NCBI GenBank assembly: GCA_964613945.1
Contig: CAZTJC010000001.1
Coordinates: 365,540 to 429,539 of the forward strand
Source of the DNA: JAVVHH01 sp964613945
Lineage (GTDB): Bacteria; Pseudomonadota; Alphaproteobacteria; Acetobacterales; Acetobacteraceae
Direction: 5' to 3'
DNA: 64,000 nt
Shown here in pieces: positions 50,573-60,136 of this stretch (position 1 is its first letter; each line of letters opens with the position of its first letter). The notes below the pieces were generated by a model. That model was not told where the DNA came from. It worked only from the letters and a program-made list of their open reading frames with translations, and made no database searches. The translations under genes were made by a program, and so were the position numbers.

Positions 50573-51937
50573 ATGGTCACAAAAATCATCACTGGTTCCA
50601 ACGCCGACTTCAACGATCCCGCCAACTGGCGCCCTTACGGCGTTCCACAGTCTGGAGACACCGCCGCCCTCCTCATGGCGACCGTGGTGGCCACCGGGCT
50701 GCTGCCAAGCGGCATCAAGATCGAGTTCGGCCAATTGTACAATTATGGCCGCTCATCGATGCTGACGCTGCGGGACGCGACGATTCCCACGAGCACCCGG
50801 GTCGATGAGGCGACTCTGAGCGGATTTTATAATCTTGCTTTTGCGTCAGGACTGAGTTTTGCCGGAACCATCGTCAACAACGGCACGATCGACTTCAGCG
50901 GAGAGACTCAGACCGTGTCGCTGCCGGCTGGGACGAGCCTGACGAACAACGGCACCATCGATGTCGATGGGTCGTCGCCGCAATTTAGCGCTGGCGGGGC
51001 GGGAGTGAGTTTCGTCAATAACGGGCTGATCCGGATCGTCAACACCAACACCCTCAACACGCAAGTCGTCGTGCTCGGGATAACGGTCGACGGCAGCGGG
51101 ACGATCACGGTGAGCGCCAATGCCGGCGTGGAGTTCGGCGGGGCGGTGGCGAGCGGGCAACGCCTGCAATTCACGGGCGGCATCAATGCGGGCACGTCGG
51201 TCCGCATCGACCAGGCCAGCGTTTTCGCAGGAACGATCGGCGGATTTGTCGCCGGGGACACGCTGACGCTGGCCAATGTGACGGCGACCTCATCGGTCTA
51301 TGTGCCCGCCACTGCCGGGTCAGGAACGCTGCAACTGTTCAACGGAGGGAGCACGCCGGTGGCGTCGCTACAGCTTTCCGGAACCTATGCAGCGGGCGAT
51401 TTCACGGTGAGCCAGTCGGGATCGACGCTCTCCATCACGACGGCCGTCACCGATCCGGCGACGGGCGGCACGACATCGCCGACTTCGGGGGGAGTATTCC
51501 GATTCTTCAACACGGCGGACGGGACGCACTTCTACACGGCGGGCCTGAACGAGCGTGACAACGTGCTGCTGAACCGCACTGACCTGGTGCAGGAAAATAA
51601 CGGCTTCGGGGCCGTGACGACGGCGAGCAGCACGACGGTGTCAGTGTATCGGTTCTTCGACACGGTGCATGGGACGCATTTCTTCACCGCCAGTGACGCT
51701 GAGCGTAACCAAGTGATCGCGACCCGGAGCGACCTCACCTACGAGCCGTCTGCGAGCTTCCTAGAGCATGCGACGCCCCAGTCCGGAGACGTCGCGGTAT
51801 ATCGTTTGTTTTCCACAACGGACGGAACGCATCTCTACACCGGCAGCCCGGCCGAACTGAGCGGGTTGACGGCAACCGGCAGCAACTACCGCGCAGAAGG
51901 GATCAGCTTCTACGCACCGTCTGGCAGCTATCTTTGA
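50573..51937 (+). CDS. Beta-rich surface-type protein with three DUF5648 repeats
   Basis: This 454-residue protein has an N-terminal stretch rich in Gly/Thr/Asn (NNGTIDF, NNGTIDVDG, NNGLIRI: filamentous haemagglutinin-like strands). It ends with three C-terminal repeats of the form V[F/Y]RxFxTxxGTHxxTxxxxE (starting near residues 308, 355 and 402), typical of DUF5648. No signal peptide is visible, so export must use another route if it occurs. ATG 50573 has GGAG at 50561-50564, 9 bp upstream. Confidence 0.7.
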   Translation: MVTKIITGSNADFNDPANWRPYGVPQSGDTAALLMATVVATGLLPSGIKIEFGQLYNYGRSSMLTLRDATIPTSTRVDEATLSGFYNLAFASGLSFAGTIVNNGTIDFSGETQTVSLPAGTSLTNNGTIDVDGSSPQFSAGGAGVSFVNNGLIRIVNTNTLNTQVVVLGITVDGSGTITVSANAGVEFGGAVASGQRLQFTGGINAGTSVRIDQASVFAGTIGGFVAGDTLTLANVTATSSVYVPATAGSGTLQLFNGGSTPVASLQLSGTYAAGDFTVSQSGSTLSITTAVTDPATGGTTSPTSGGVFRFFNTADGTHFYTAGLNERDNVLLNRTDLVQENNGFGAVTTASSTTVSVYRFFDTVHGTHFFTASDAERNQVIATRSDLTYEPSASFLEHATPQSGDVAVYRLFSTTDGTHLYTGSPAELSGLTATGSNYRAEGISFYAPSGSYL

Positions 51938-51940
51938 GCA

Positions 51941-53434
51941 TCACTCCAAGGTTTTGAACATCGGGCGATCGCGCATGGGTACGGCCGTGCGAAGGCGGTC
52001 GAGATCAGGGATCGGGCGCCGGGTTCGGGCGTCACCGGCCAAGGCGCGCTCAAGAGCGGCCGCCGCGGCGAGAACCAAGGCGTCGCCGCCGCGTGGACCG
52101 ACGATCTGCAGCCCGAACGGCATGCCGTTGCGGTCCAGCCCGACCGGGAGCGAAAGCGCGGGGTGGCCAACCAGGGTCGGATAGTAAGCCAACGATAGCC
52201 AGTGAAAATACGTCCGGGTCGGCTTGCCGTCGATTTCGGCCGGGAATAGTTCGGTCCAATCCCGCGGGCTGACCGTGATGGCAGGTGACAGGATCAGGTC
52301 ATGATCGTCGAAGAAACGCTGCCAGCGGCGATACATGCCGGTTTGCAGCGTCATCGCCCGCGCCACGTCGACGGCGGAGTAGCCGAGACCTTCCTGGTAG
52401 TTAGCGTGGATGTTCGGCCCGAGATCGTCCGGACGGGTGCGGATATGCTCGGCATGCTTTGACAGCACCCCGAGCGAGCGCAGCACCTCGAACGCCTCGT
52501 CGCCGCCGGTGCAATCCGGCGTCGTATCCTCGGCACGGCCGAACAGAGCGCGGAACAACCCGGTCTTCTCGGCAAATACCTCGGCGATGTGGCGCTCGGT
52601 CGGCGCCAGTCCGAAATCGGGCGTGAGCGCGACACGGAGCGAAGCGAGGTCGATCTCCGGCAGCGGGTAAAACTCGGAGCCGGTCCGGATCGTGCGGCCA
52701 TGGATGGTGGTGGCTAGCGGGTCGCGCCGGTCATCGCTCACCATGGTCCCGAGCAGCAGCGCCACGTCGGCCACGGTGCGCGCCATCGGGCCGAGCACCG
52801 GCAAGCCGGACCAGCCATGGCCGCGCCGCTCGTCCGGCACCAGGCCGGGCGTGGGGCGGAAGCCGACGATGCCGTTGAACGCCGCCGGATTGCGCAAGGA
52901 GCCGCCGGTGTCCGACCCGGTGGCCAGCGGCACCATGCCGCAGGCGAGCGCCACGCCGGAGCCGCCGGAAGAGCCGGCGGCGTTCTTGCTCGGGTCGAAC
53001 GGATTGCCGGTCGCGCCATAGACGCGGTTGCGGCTGTTGGCGCCGGCGCCGAACTCGGGAACGTTGGATTTGCCGACGATCAGCGCGCCGGCTGTCCGCA
53101 CCGCCGCCACGGAGCGCTGATCGGCCGGGCTCACGATGTCGGCGTAGATCGGGCTACCCTGGCTGTTGACCAGGCCTTCTGCGTCTTCGAGATCCTTGAT
53201 GACGATGGGCAGGCCATGCAGCGGCGGCAGTTTATCGCCACGCATCACCGCAGCTTCCGCCTCGCCGGCCGCCCGACGCGCCCGCTCGAAATCCCGCGCC
53301 GGAATGGCGTTGACCGCCGGGTCGATGGCGTCGATGCGGGCAATACAGCTGTCGAGTAGCTCGACCGGGGATAGCCGCTTGCTGCCGATCAGGCGGCGAG
53401 CCTCTACGGCGGTGAGATCGCAGGGCTCGTTCAT
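51941..53434 (-). CDS. Amidase signature-family protein
   Basis: This 497-residue amidase has the Ser-Ser-Lys site: Lys in LPIVIKDLEDAEG, the Gly/Ser-rich AGSSGGSGVALACG, and the nucleophile Ser in GSDTGGSLRNPAAF. Substrate is not evident; aryl or short-chain amides are possible. ATG 53434 or TTG 53440 begins it; the latter would overlap the stop of the upstream gamma-glutamyltransferase gene. It ends 3 bp from the convergent DUF5648 gene. Confidence 0.88.
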   Translation of the reverse strand: MNEPCDLTAVEARRLIGSKRLSPVELLDSCIARIDAIDPAVNAIPARDFERARRAAGEAEAAVMRGDKLPPLHGLPIVIKDLEDAEGLVNSQGSPIYADIVSPADQRSVAAVRTAGALIVGKSNVPEFGAGANSRNRVYGATGNPFDPSKNAAGSSGGSGVALACGMVPLATGSDTGGSLRNPAAFNGIVGFRPTPGLVPDERRGHGWSGLPVLGPMARTVADVALLLGTMVSDDRRDPLATTIHGRTIRTGSEFYPLPEIDLASLRVALTPDFGLAPTERHIAEVFAEKTGLFRALFGRAEDTTPDCTGGDEAFEVLRSLGVLSKHAEHIRTRPDDLGPNIHANYQEGLGYSAVDVARAMTLQTGMYRRWQRFFDDHDLILSPAITVSPRDWTELFPAEIDGKPTRTYFHWLSLAYYPTLVGHPALSLPVGLDRNGMPFGLQIVGPRGGDALVLAAAAALERALAGDARTRRPIPDLDRLRTAVPMRDRPMFKTLE

Positions 53435-53436
53435 GC

Positions 53437-55050
53437 TCAATATCCCAATGCCATGCCGTCTTTGCGGGGTTCGGAACCGCCGACCAGGACGCCCCGGTCA
53501 TGGTCGATCCAGATTGCCTGGCCGCCGCCGTGCGGTTTGTCGACCGCGATAATGTCATGACCCATGGCGGTGAGTTGCCGCACGGTGTCGGCGGAAATGC
53601 CGCGCTCGGCCTCAACCTTGCCGGCAAAGGGGAAGATCCGCGGCAGATCGAGCGATTGCTGGATGTCGAGGCCGTATTCCAGGAAGTTGGTCAGGAACCA
53701 GGTCTGGCCCATGGGCTGGAAATGCCCGCCCATGACGCCGAACGGCATCACGGCACGGCCATTCTTGGTCAGCATGCCGGGCAGGATGGTGTGCATGGGG
53801 CGCTTGAAGGGCGCGATGCAATTGGGGTGTCCGCGCTGCAGACGGAAACCGAAGCCACGGTTGTGCAGCATGACGCCACTGTTCGGCGCCAGGATGCCGC
53901 TGCCGAAGCTCTGGAACAGTGAGTTGATGAAGCTGCATGCATTGCCGTCGCGATCGACGACAGTGAGGTAGACAGTGTCGCGATGCACCGGGACGGCACT
54001 CTCGCCGGGCTGCGGCAGGGCTTGGAGGGCGCGGGCCGGGTCGATGAGGCCGGCGAGTTCGGCAAGGTAAGCAGGGTCCAGCAGCCGATCGACCGGCACG
54101 TCGACCTGCAACGGATCGGCCACGAAGGCATCGCGGTCGCGATACACCAGGCGGGCGGCCTCGAGGTGACGGTGCAAGCGCTCGACGCTCAGGGGGCCGG
54201 CCTCCGATGCTGGGAAGTGCTTGAGGATGCCGAGCAGCATCAGCACCATCAGCCCGGTGCCGTTGGGCGGGCATTGCCAGACCTCGTAGCCATTCCAGCC
54301 AGTGCGAATCGGTTCGACGAAATGCGCCTGGGTTCGGGCGGCGGCGAAGTCCTCCTCGGTCTGCAGGCCGCCATGGGCGCGCAAGGCAGCGACCATGTTC
54401 GCGGCGACGGGCCCCTCGTAGAAGCCGCGTGCGCCGTTCTTGGCAATACGGCGCAGCGTCTCGGCAAGCGGCTTTTGCACGAACAGATCGCCGGCATTGG
54501 GCGCGGCGCCGTTCGGCAGAAACGCTTCGGCACCATTGAACCGTAGCTTGGGCACCGCTTCCGCCCAGTCGCTCGCGACCCGGCTATGCACCGGCCAACC
54601 TTCCTCGGCGAACTTGATCGCCGGCTGCAGCAACTCGTCGAGGCCCTTGCGTCCGTGCGCCGCCAACAGCGTCTCCCAGGCGGAAACGGCGCCCGGAATT
54701 GTCACGGTATGGGGCGAGGTGTTCTCGAGCGCCGCCATGCCGCGCTCCTCGAACCAGCCGATCTCCGCTGCTGCGGCCGCTCGGCCGGAGCCGTTCATCG
54801 CCACGACGCGGTTCTCGCCCGCCGGCGCATAAAGGCAAAAGCAGTCGCCACCGATGCCGGTGGAGTGCGGTTCGATCACCCCGAGCACTGCGACCGCGGC
54901 AATGGCGGCATCGAGCGCGTTGCCGCCCGCGCGAAGCACGTCCAACGCCGTCAGCGTCGCTGCGGGCATGCTGGTCGCAGCCATGCCATGGGTTGCATAG
55001 ACCGGGCTACGGCCGGGGAGATGGAAGTCGCGGGAAGCGCCTAGCGCCAT
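53437..55050 (-). CDS. Gamma-glutamyltransferase family protein
   Basis: This 537-residue Ntn-hydrolase probably cleaves gamma-glutamyl compounds or acyl amides. The N-terminal portion has GGNALDAAIAAVAVLGVIEPHSTGIGGDCF. The autoprocessing/nucleophile Thr lies in RDTVYLTVVDRDGNACSFINSLFQSFGSGI. NSGVMLHNRGFGF and GVMGGHFQPMGQ also match. I see no clear signal peptide, unlike E. coli Ggt, so it may be cytoplasmic. The amidase gene follows at once. Confidence 0.87.
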   Translation of the reverse strand: MALGASRDFHLPGRSPVYATHGMAATSMPAATLTALDVLRAGGNALDAAIAAVAVLGVIEPHSTGIGGDCFCLYAPAGENRVVAMNGSGRAAAAAEIGWFEERGMAALENTSPHTVTIPGAVSAWETLLAAHGRKGLDELLQPAIKFAEEGWPVHSRVASDWAEAVPKLRFNGAEAFLPNGAAPNAGDLFVQKPLAETLRRIAKNGARGFYEGPVAANMVAALRAHGGLQTEEDFAAARTQAHFVEPIRTGWNGYEVWQCPPNGTGLMVLMLLGILKHFPASEAGPLSVERLHRHLEAARLVYRDRDAFVADPLQVDVPVDRLLDPAYLAELAGLIDPARALQALPQPGESAVPVHRDTVYLTVVDRDGNACSFINSLFQSFGSGILAPNSGVMLHNRGFGFRLQRGHPNCIAPFKRPMHTILPGMLTKNGRAVMPFGVMGGHFQPMGQTWFLTNFLEYGLDIQQSLDLPRIFPFAGKVEAERGISADTVRQLTAMGHDIIAVDKPHGGGQAIWIDHDRGVLVGGSEPRKDGMALGY

Positions 55051-55129
55051 GAAGCCGTCCTCAGATACCCGCAAACGCTGGCATGGTGCTTCCGGCTTGG
55101 CAACGCGTGCCGGCATGGTAGACGCGATT

Positions 55130-55492
55130 ATGACCAGCGCCCCGCCAGACCCCACCATTCAAGCGACGTTCGAGGATTTCGAGCGCGTCGACATACGCGT
55201 CGGCACGGTTCGAGACGCCCAGCCCTTTCCACAAGCGCGCAAGCCGGCGATCAAGCTATGGATCGATTTCGGCGCCGACATCGGCATCAAGCGCTCGTCC
55301 GCCCAGCTGACGGTGCATTACACGCCGGAAGCGCTGATCGGGCGCCAGGTCTGCGCCGTGGTGAATTTCAAGCCGCGGCAGATCGGCAGTTTTATGAGCG
55401 AAGTGCTGACGCTGGGCATGCCGGACGCGGCGGGAGCGGTCGTGCTGATCCGCCCGGATAGCGAGATCCCGAGCGGCGGGCGGCTATTTTGA
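55130..55492 (+). CDS. csaA: CsaA-like tRNA-binding domain protein
   Basis: This 120-residue protein has an OB-fold tRNA-binding domain, FERVDIRVGTV at the N-terminus and ARKPAIKLWIDFG and IGSFMSEVLTLGM later. CsaA proteins are chaperone-like and bind tRNA. ATG 55130 is chosen by homology; a longer start at 55115 is possible. Its stop overlaps the next gene start as TTGA. Confidence 0.88.
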   Translation: MTSAPPDPTIQATFEDFERVDIRVGTVRDAQPFPQARKPAIKLWIDFGADIGIKRSSAQLTVHYTPEALIGRQVCAVVNFKPRQIGSFMSEVLTLGMPDAAGAVVLIRPDSEIPSGGRLF

Positions 55493-55959
55493 GCGGCCGG
55501 GCTTACGCCACGGTCACGTGGGATCAGCTTCATCGGGATGCTCGTACGCTTGCGGCAACGCTGATGCCGCTTGCTCCGTTCAAGGGCATCGTCGCCGTGA
55601 CGCGGGGTGGGCTGATCCCGGCGGCGATCATTGCGCGCGAGTTGGAGTGCCGTCTCGTCGAGACGATTTCGGTGGTCAGCTATGACGAGGAAACCCAGGG
55701 CGAGCCACGGGTTGTCAAATCGGCGGCGGCCGCTGGTGACGGCACCGGCTTCCTGATCGTCGATGATCTGGTGGATAGCGGCGTCACAGCCCGGCTGGTG
55801 CGCGAATTGCTGCCGCGAGCGCATTTTGCGTGCCTTTATGCCAAGCCGGCAGGCAAGCCCGTCACGGACAGCTTCGTCGTCGAGGTGCCGCAGGAAACCT
55901 GGATATTGTTCCCTTGGGACACCGCCCCTCTCTTCGTACCGCCACTGGTAAAGCGATAG
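55489..55959 (+). CDS. gpt: Xanthine phosphoribosyltransferase (Gpt)
   Basis: This 156-residue enzyme salvages xanthine (and guanine) to the nucleotide with PRPP. It matches E. coli Gpt over its length: VTWDQLHRDARTLA, FKGIVAVTRGGLIPAAIIARELE, the PRPP loop FLIVDDLVDSGVTARLVRE and YAKPAGKPVTDSFVVEVPQETWILFPWD. TTG 55489 overlaps the csaA stop as TTGA. It adds salvage to the catabolic purine genes of this window. Confidence 0.92.
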   Translation: MSGRAYATVTWDQLHRDARTLAATLMPLAPFKGIVAVTRGGLIPAAIIARELECRLVETISVVSYDEETQGEPRVVKSAAAAGDGTGFLIVDDLVDSGVTARLVRELLPRAHFACLYAKPAGKPVTDSFVVEVPQETWILFPWDTAPLFVPPLVKR

Positions 55960-56004
55960 GGGGTTGCGACCTGCTCTGCCCTGGGCTACTACCCGCCGCC
56001 TGCG

Positions 56005-56081
56005 GCGCCCGTAGCTCAATTGGATAGAGCACCAGACTACGAATCTGGGGGTTGGAAGTTCGAGTCTTTCCGGGCGCGCCA
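56005..56081 (+). tRNA. tRNA-Arg (anticodon ACG)
   Basis: The 77-nt cloverleaf has a seven-base acceptor stem (GCGCCCG with CGGGCGC), discriminator G and encoded CCA. The D-arm holds AGCTCAATTGGATAGAGC, the anticodon loop is CTACGAA (ACG, decoding CGN Arg), and the T-arm contains TTCGAGT. It marks the left edge of a less GC-rich stretch. Confidence 0.95.
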
Positions 56082-56285
56082 GTTTCTCGATAGCTCAGTT
56101 GAATACCGTTGTTGCGCTCACAGTAGGCAACAGAGCTGCGGACCCACGGACGCTTCAGCCATTCGTACGTTGCTAGCCCGGGCCAAGCGGACTTTTACAG
56201 TGTACCGTTCCAGGATCGCCGTAGCGGACGTCGGTTATTCGCGTCAGGTTCGGTATAAAGCCGCGGGAACAAATCCACGTCTGTG
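56082..56285. other. Intergenic region downstream of tRNA-Arg
   Basis: No gene is seen in this 204-bp stretch. It has a D-arm-like fragment TAGCTCAGTTGA near 56091 without other tRNA parts. Composition is less GC-rich than the rest of the window. Confidence 0.4.
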
Positions 56286-57125
56286 ATGATCAAAAAACTG
56301 GTCAAGGATGGCGTGAGACGCCTTGGCTACGATGTCCATCGGATCAGCTCGAAACGTCCTGATTCACTCGTTACTCCGCATGAGATTCCGCCGCCTTTGG
56401 CATTGGAAATCCCAATTGAGGCGGCGTCTCCAGCCGCGCAGCCAACATTCCACGATATCCTCGACGTGGAAGACTGGATCCAGGATATAGCCAAAAAGGT
56501 TGAACCCTATACGATGACCTCACGGGCTCGCGTGGCCGGGCTGTGTTCGGCAATCGAGTATGTCACTCGGCGGAAGATTCCGGGCGACTTCGTCGAATGC
56601 GGGGTATGGCGGGGCGGAAGCTCAATGGCGGCAGCCTGGGCGCTCACTCATGTAGGCGATTTGAGCCGGTCGCTACACCTGTTCGACACGTTCGAAGGCA
56701 TGCCACCGCCAACTGAGCTCGATCGCCGACATGATGGAATCGCGGCTGATGAAATTCTGGCGGGCGAAGCTGAGGACAGTGGCTACTGGGCCCGTGCGTC
56801 GCTGGATGACGTACAGCAGAACCTTGCGATGACGAACTACCCGGCCACCAAGATCAATTACATCAGGGGCAAGGTCGAGGACACGATTCCCTCAAGCCTC
56901 ATCGGCCAGATTGCCATACTAAGGCTCGACACGGATTGGTACGAGTCGACCAAGCATGAATTGGAGCATCTCTTTCCACTTCTCGCGGAGGGTGGAGTAC
57001 TAATCATCGACGATTACGGGTTTTGGCGCGGTGCGCGACGCGCCGTCGACGACTACTTCGAGCAACACCAATCAATCCTGTTGGCGCGCATCGACGAAAC
57101 CGGGCGGATGGGGATCAAAGCATAA
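56286..57125 (+). CDS. TylF/MycF-family O-methyltransferase
   Basis: This 279-residue protein has the TylF/MycF (sugar or macrocinose O-methyltransferase) pattern: IPGDFVECGVWRGGSSMAAAWAL, LFDTFEGMPPPTE, IAILRLDTDWYESTKHELEHLFPLL and GGVLIIDDYGFWRGARRAVDDYF. Such enzymes often decorate surface polysaccharides. ATG 56286 follows GTG 56283. Codon use and base composition look lower in GC than neighbouring core genes. With its place after tRNA-Arg, this hints at acquisition. Confidence 0.85.
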   Translation: MIKKLVKDGVRRLGYDVHRISSKRPDSLVTPHEIPPPLALEIPIEAASPAAQPTFHDILDVEDWIQDIAKKVEPYTMTSRARVAGLCSAIEYVTRRKIPGDFVECGVWRGGSSMAAAWALTHVGDLSRSLHLFDTFEGMPPPTELDRRHDGIAADEILAGEAEDSGYWARASLDDVQQNLAMTNYPATKINYIRGKVEDTIPSSLIGQIAILRLDTDWYESTKHELEHLFPLLAEGGVLIIDDYGFWRGARRAVDDYFEQHQSILLARIDETGRMGIKA

Positions 57126-57689
57126 AGCCACCCATCAACGTCGCTTTAAACGCCCGATGTTCTCCATCCGGACGGTTCCTGCCCTAGCGGACGGATCAGG
57201 GTGAGAGCGATGGTCCAAAGCGGCGGCTCGATGTGCGCGACCTCCGCCATGTGCTGGCAGACATCAGCACCAGATCGGTGCTCCCTTATGACAAGTTATC
57301 GAAGGTGTCTGATGTCTGGGAAATATCGGTTGGACTTGTTGGCACGATACGTAACCCGCTGCTAAATAGCGGGTTATTGGGGACTTTAGCCTCAAGGCAT
57401 CACCCCCTATTGAGATACAAAGCTTTGTAGTTGCTTGATTATTTGAATTGGCGCTTAAGGTAACCGTTATGGAAAATCTGCGAACGCGACGGGTTATGTC
57501 GTGAGAACCGAATTTGGCTCTGATGTATGTACCTACGTGATGCGACCGGCATCACCGTTCATGGTTCCAGCCTCGCAGCCGTTTGCGGCCTAACGGCGGT
57601 ATTGAGCACCTAGGGAAATAATCAATCGGACGGAGTCGATTGGTCCGATCGGGCTACCCTGCTTCTGCCTGAAATGACGTCAGGCAAGA
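57126..57689. other. 564-bp region without a supported gene
   Basis: I find no protein I recognise here; the 65-codon frame at 57233-57430 lacks a good ribosome binding site. Two perfect inverted repeats occur: a 9-bp stem TAACCCGCT-N7-AGCGGGTTA at 57352-57376, and ATCGGAC-N11-GTCCGAT at 57625-57649. A third, TGCCTG-N9-CAGGCA, at 57666-57686, lies just after the GGDEF/EAL stop and may be a weak terminator. The stretch looks AT-richer than core genes. Confidence 0.4.
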
Positions 57690-60068
57690 TCAGACGAGTT
57701 CAACCTGTCGCTCGGCACATCTCGCGATGATGGAGGGGACGACGGCAATCGGCTGAGGCTTACTGAACAGATAGCCTTGTAGCTGCTCGCAGCCTTCGCG
57801 CTTGAGGATGTCAAACTGCGCCAGGGTCTCGACGCCTTCCGCGACGACACTCATGCCGAGAGAGCGACCAAGACCCAACACGGCACGCACGATCGCCAGG
57901 CAGTCGTTGCTATCATCCAAGGTGCGGATGAAGCTTTGGTCGATCTTGATCTTGTCAAATGGAAACCTACGCAAGTAGCTCAACGACGAGTACCCCGTGC
58001 CGAAATCATCCATCGATACGCGAACGCCGAAACTGCGGATCTTGTGAAGGAGGGCCAGGATGGCGTCGCTATCCTGCAGGAGAACCGACTCCGTCACTTC
58101 CAACTCCAGTCGATGGGCGGGGAGACCGGTTCGCTCCAGGATGTCGGCAACGTCGGACGCCAAATTGGCATTCTTGAACTGGAGCGGCGAAAGATTGACG
58201 GCGACTTTGATGCTTTCCGGCCAGTTCACCGCGTCCACGCACGCTTGTTCCATGACCAGAGCGCCGAGCCGGCCGATCAGGCCGGTTTCCTCGGCAACGG
58301 AGATGAACTCGATCGGGGAAACCAATCCCCTAGTGGGATGGGGCCAACGGACGAGAGCTTCAAAGCCGCTGACTTGGCCAGTACGCGTCGTCACGAGAGG
58401 CTGGTAGTAGACCACGAATTGCTTGGCTTCGATGGCCTGCCTCAGGTCGATCTCAAGCATGCGACGCGCCTGCATAAGAGCGTCCATCGCACTCTCGAAG
58501 AAACGGAAGGTGTCCCGACCGTCGGATTTTGCGCGATAAAGGGCGAGACCAGCGTTTTTGAGCAAAGTCTCCGCATTGCCAGATCCATCAGCCTGGATCG
58601 CGATACCGGTGCTGATCGTGACAGCCACCCGTTCACCGTTGATGTCGGAGATTTCGGCGATGATGGTCGATAGTCGTTCAGCCAATTTCTTGGCGCTGGT
58701 TGGCTGGTCTTGGCTGATTTGAAGAACCCCGAACTCGTCGCCACCGAGCCGCGCTACGAAGACCTGCTCGCTGACTTCACCATTGAGGCGTTTGGCGACT
58801 TCGCACAGTAAGGCGTCTCCAAACGAGTGCCCCAGAGAGTCGTTGATCGCCTTGAAATGATCCAGGTTGAGGCACAGGACGGCGACGGCATCGCCATTGC
58901 GCAATTCGGCCAATGCCGTGTCTGTCTGCTCTTGAAAGCTCAGCCGGTTCGGTAAGCCGGTGAGCATGTCGTGCCGCGCCATGTGGGCCAGGCGAGCCTC
59001 GCTGCGATGGCGCTCCGTCACGTCGTCATAGGTGACCACCCAACCGCCGGCACTCATCGGTCGTTCTGACACGGCTATGATCCGCTCATCGTCCAGCGTT
59101 CGACTGTATGAACTGGATGTGCCTTGATCGGCCGGTCGGGTCAGAACCAGAGGGGTCGGCAGCGCCGCAGCTAGCGGGGCCCCCACCCCGATCTCGGTGA
59201 ACATCTCGGCAAAGCGCCGATTGTGCACGATGATGCGACGCTCGGCGTCGATCATACAAAGGCCTTGCACCATGTTCTCGAGCGCAATCTCGAAGCGGAG
59301 GTGTTGCGCGGCGATTTCGGTGGCATGATTGGACGCCTGTTGAGCCATCAATCGTTCGATTTGCGCCATCTTGTCAGCGATGCTCCGCTGCATGGTCCCC
59401 AGCGCGCGGAGCAGTACACCCGTTTCACCACTGCCGGTGATGCCGATCGGGTTGTCGAGACGACCGGAGGCGATGTTCGTCGCGATCCCAACGGCATATC
59501 GAACCGACGGCACGATCGCACGGCTCAGCAGCACGGTGATGGCAAGCGCAACCGTCACCGAGATCGCCATCACAACCCAGGTCTGTTGCTTGACATGAGC
59601 GATCAGACCCACTGCCTCGCGGCGAAATCGGAAGCCATCTCCCGCATTTATTTCGACTGCGGAGTCGAAATGTTCTTCGATGTTGGACAAGACGGAATGA
59701 TGAACGGGATGCCCTGATCGAACCTCCTGCTGCAGTGTCGCCACTTGTTGTTGCAGCCACGTCGCTGCCTTGGCGCCTTGGGGCGAGAGCGCCCGGTCAT
59801 GCGCGACCTGAAGATCGCTCACCGCGGAATCCATCTTCTCGTCCACGGAGGATTGGCCTTCGACGGCGGGAGCGGCAAGGTCGCGTGAGACGGAGAGTAG
59901 TGTATTCTGCGCCGAGCGAAGATAGCTCATCGACATAAAGGCATCATCGTACAAGCGAAATGCCAAGCCACCCAACTCAGACTGGCTCGCACGTGCAAGA
60001 ACGCCGGATGCGATTGTAATCGCTGTAAGACATAGGCAAGCGACTAGGATTTTCAGGCGGATCGACAT
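57690..60068 (-). CDS. Membrane-anchored GGDEF/EAL cyclic-di-GMP protein with PAS and HAMP
   Basis: This 792-residue bifunctional protein could make or break cyclic-di-GMP. A signal-anchor at the N-terminus, a periplasmic helical sensor of about 140 residues and a second helix (WVVMAISVTVALAITVLLS) are followed by a HAMP linker, PAS-like domain (ENMVQGLCMIDAERRIIVHN), GGDEF with RLGGDEFGVL and EAL with GFEALVRWPHP and DDFGTGYSSL. Both active-site motifs are intact. It is the last gene of the DUF3034 operon, 68 bp after the cupredoxin. The periplasmic sensor may read the state of the upstream haem and copper proteins. Confidence 0.9.
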   Translation of the reverse strand: MSIRLKILVACLCLTAITIASGVLARASQSELGGLAFRLYDDAFMSMSYLRSAQNTLLSVSRDLAAPAVEGQSSVDEKMDSAVSDLQVAHDRALSPQGAKAATWLQQQVATLQQEVRSGHPVHHSVLSNIEEHFDSAVEINAGDGFRFRREAVGLIAHVKQQTWVVMAISVTVALAITVLLSRAIVPSVRYAVGIATNIASGRLDNPIGITGSGETGVLLRALGTMQRSIADKMAQIERLMAQQASNHATEIAAQHLRFEIALENMVQGLCMIDAERRIIVHNRRFAEMFTEIGVGAPLAAALPTPLVLTRPADQGTSSSYSRTLDDERIIAVSERPMSAGGWVVTYDDVTERHRSEARLAHMARHDMLTGLPNRLSFQEQTDTALAELRNGDAVAVLCLNLDHFKAINDSLGHSFGDALLCEVAKRLNGEVSEQVFVARLGGDEFGVLQISQDQPTSAKKLAERLSTIIAEISDINGERVAVTISTGIAIQADGSGNAETLLKNAGLALYRAKSDGRDTFRFFESAMDALMQARRMLEIDLRQAIEAKQFVVYYQPLVTTRTGQVSGFEALVRWPHPTRGLVSPIEFISVAEETGLIGRLGALVMEQACVDAVNWPESIKVAVNLSPLQFKNANLASDVADILERTGLPAHRLELEVTESVLLQDSDAILALLHKIRSFGVRVSMDDFGTGYSSLSYLRRFPFDKIKIDQSFIRTLDDSNDCLAIVRAVLGLGRSLGMSVVAEGVETLAQFDILKREGCEQLQGYLFSKPQPIAVVPSIIARCAERQVELV

Positions 60069-60136
60069 GCTAGGCTCGACGGTTTGAGAGGTCTCACTTC
60101 ACGGTAAAGAATTTGAACTGCCGGCGAATAGCAAGA

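Noticed and set aside
56082..56140. Second tRNA after tRNA-Arg
   Set aside because: Only a D-arm-like fragment is seen; there is no matching acceptor or T-arm.
57233..57430. 65-codon open frame in the gene-free stretch
   Set aside because: No ribosome binding site, no motif, and an atypical codon pattern; not called a gene.
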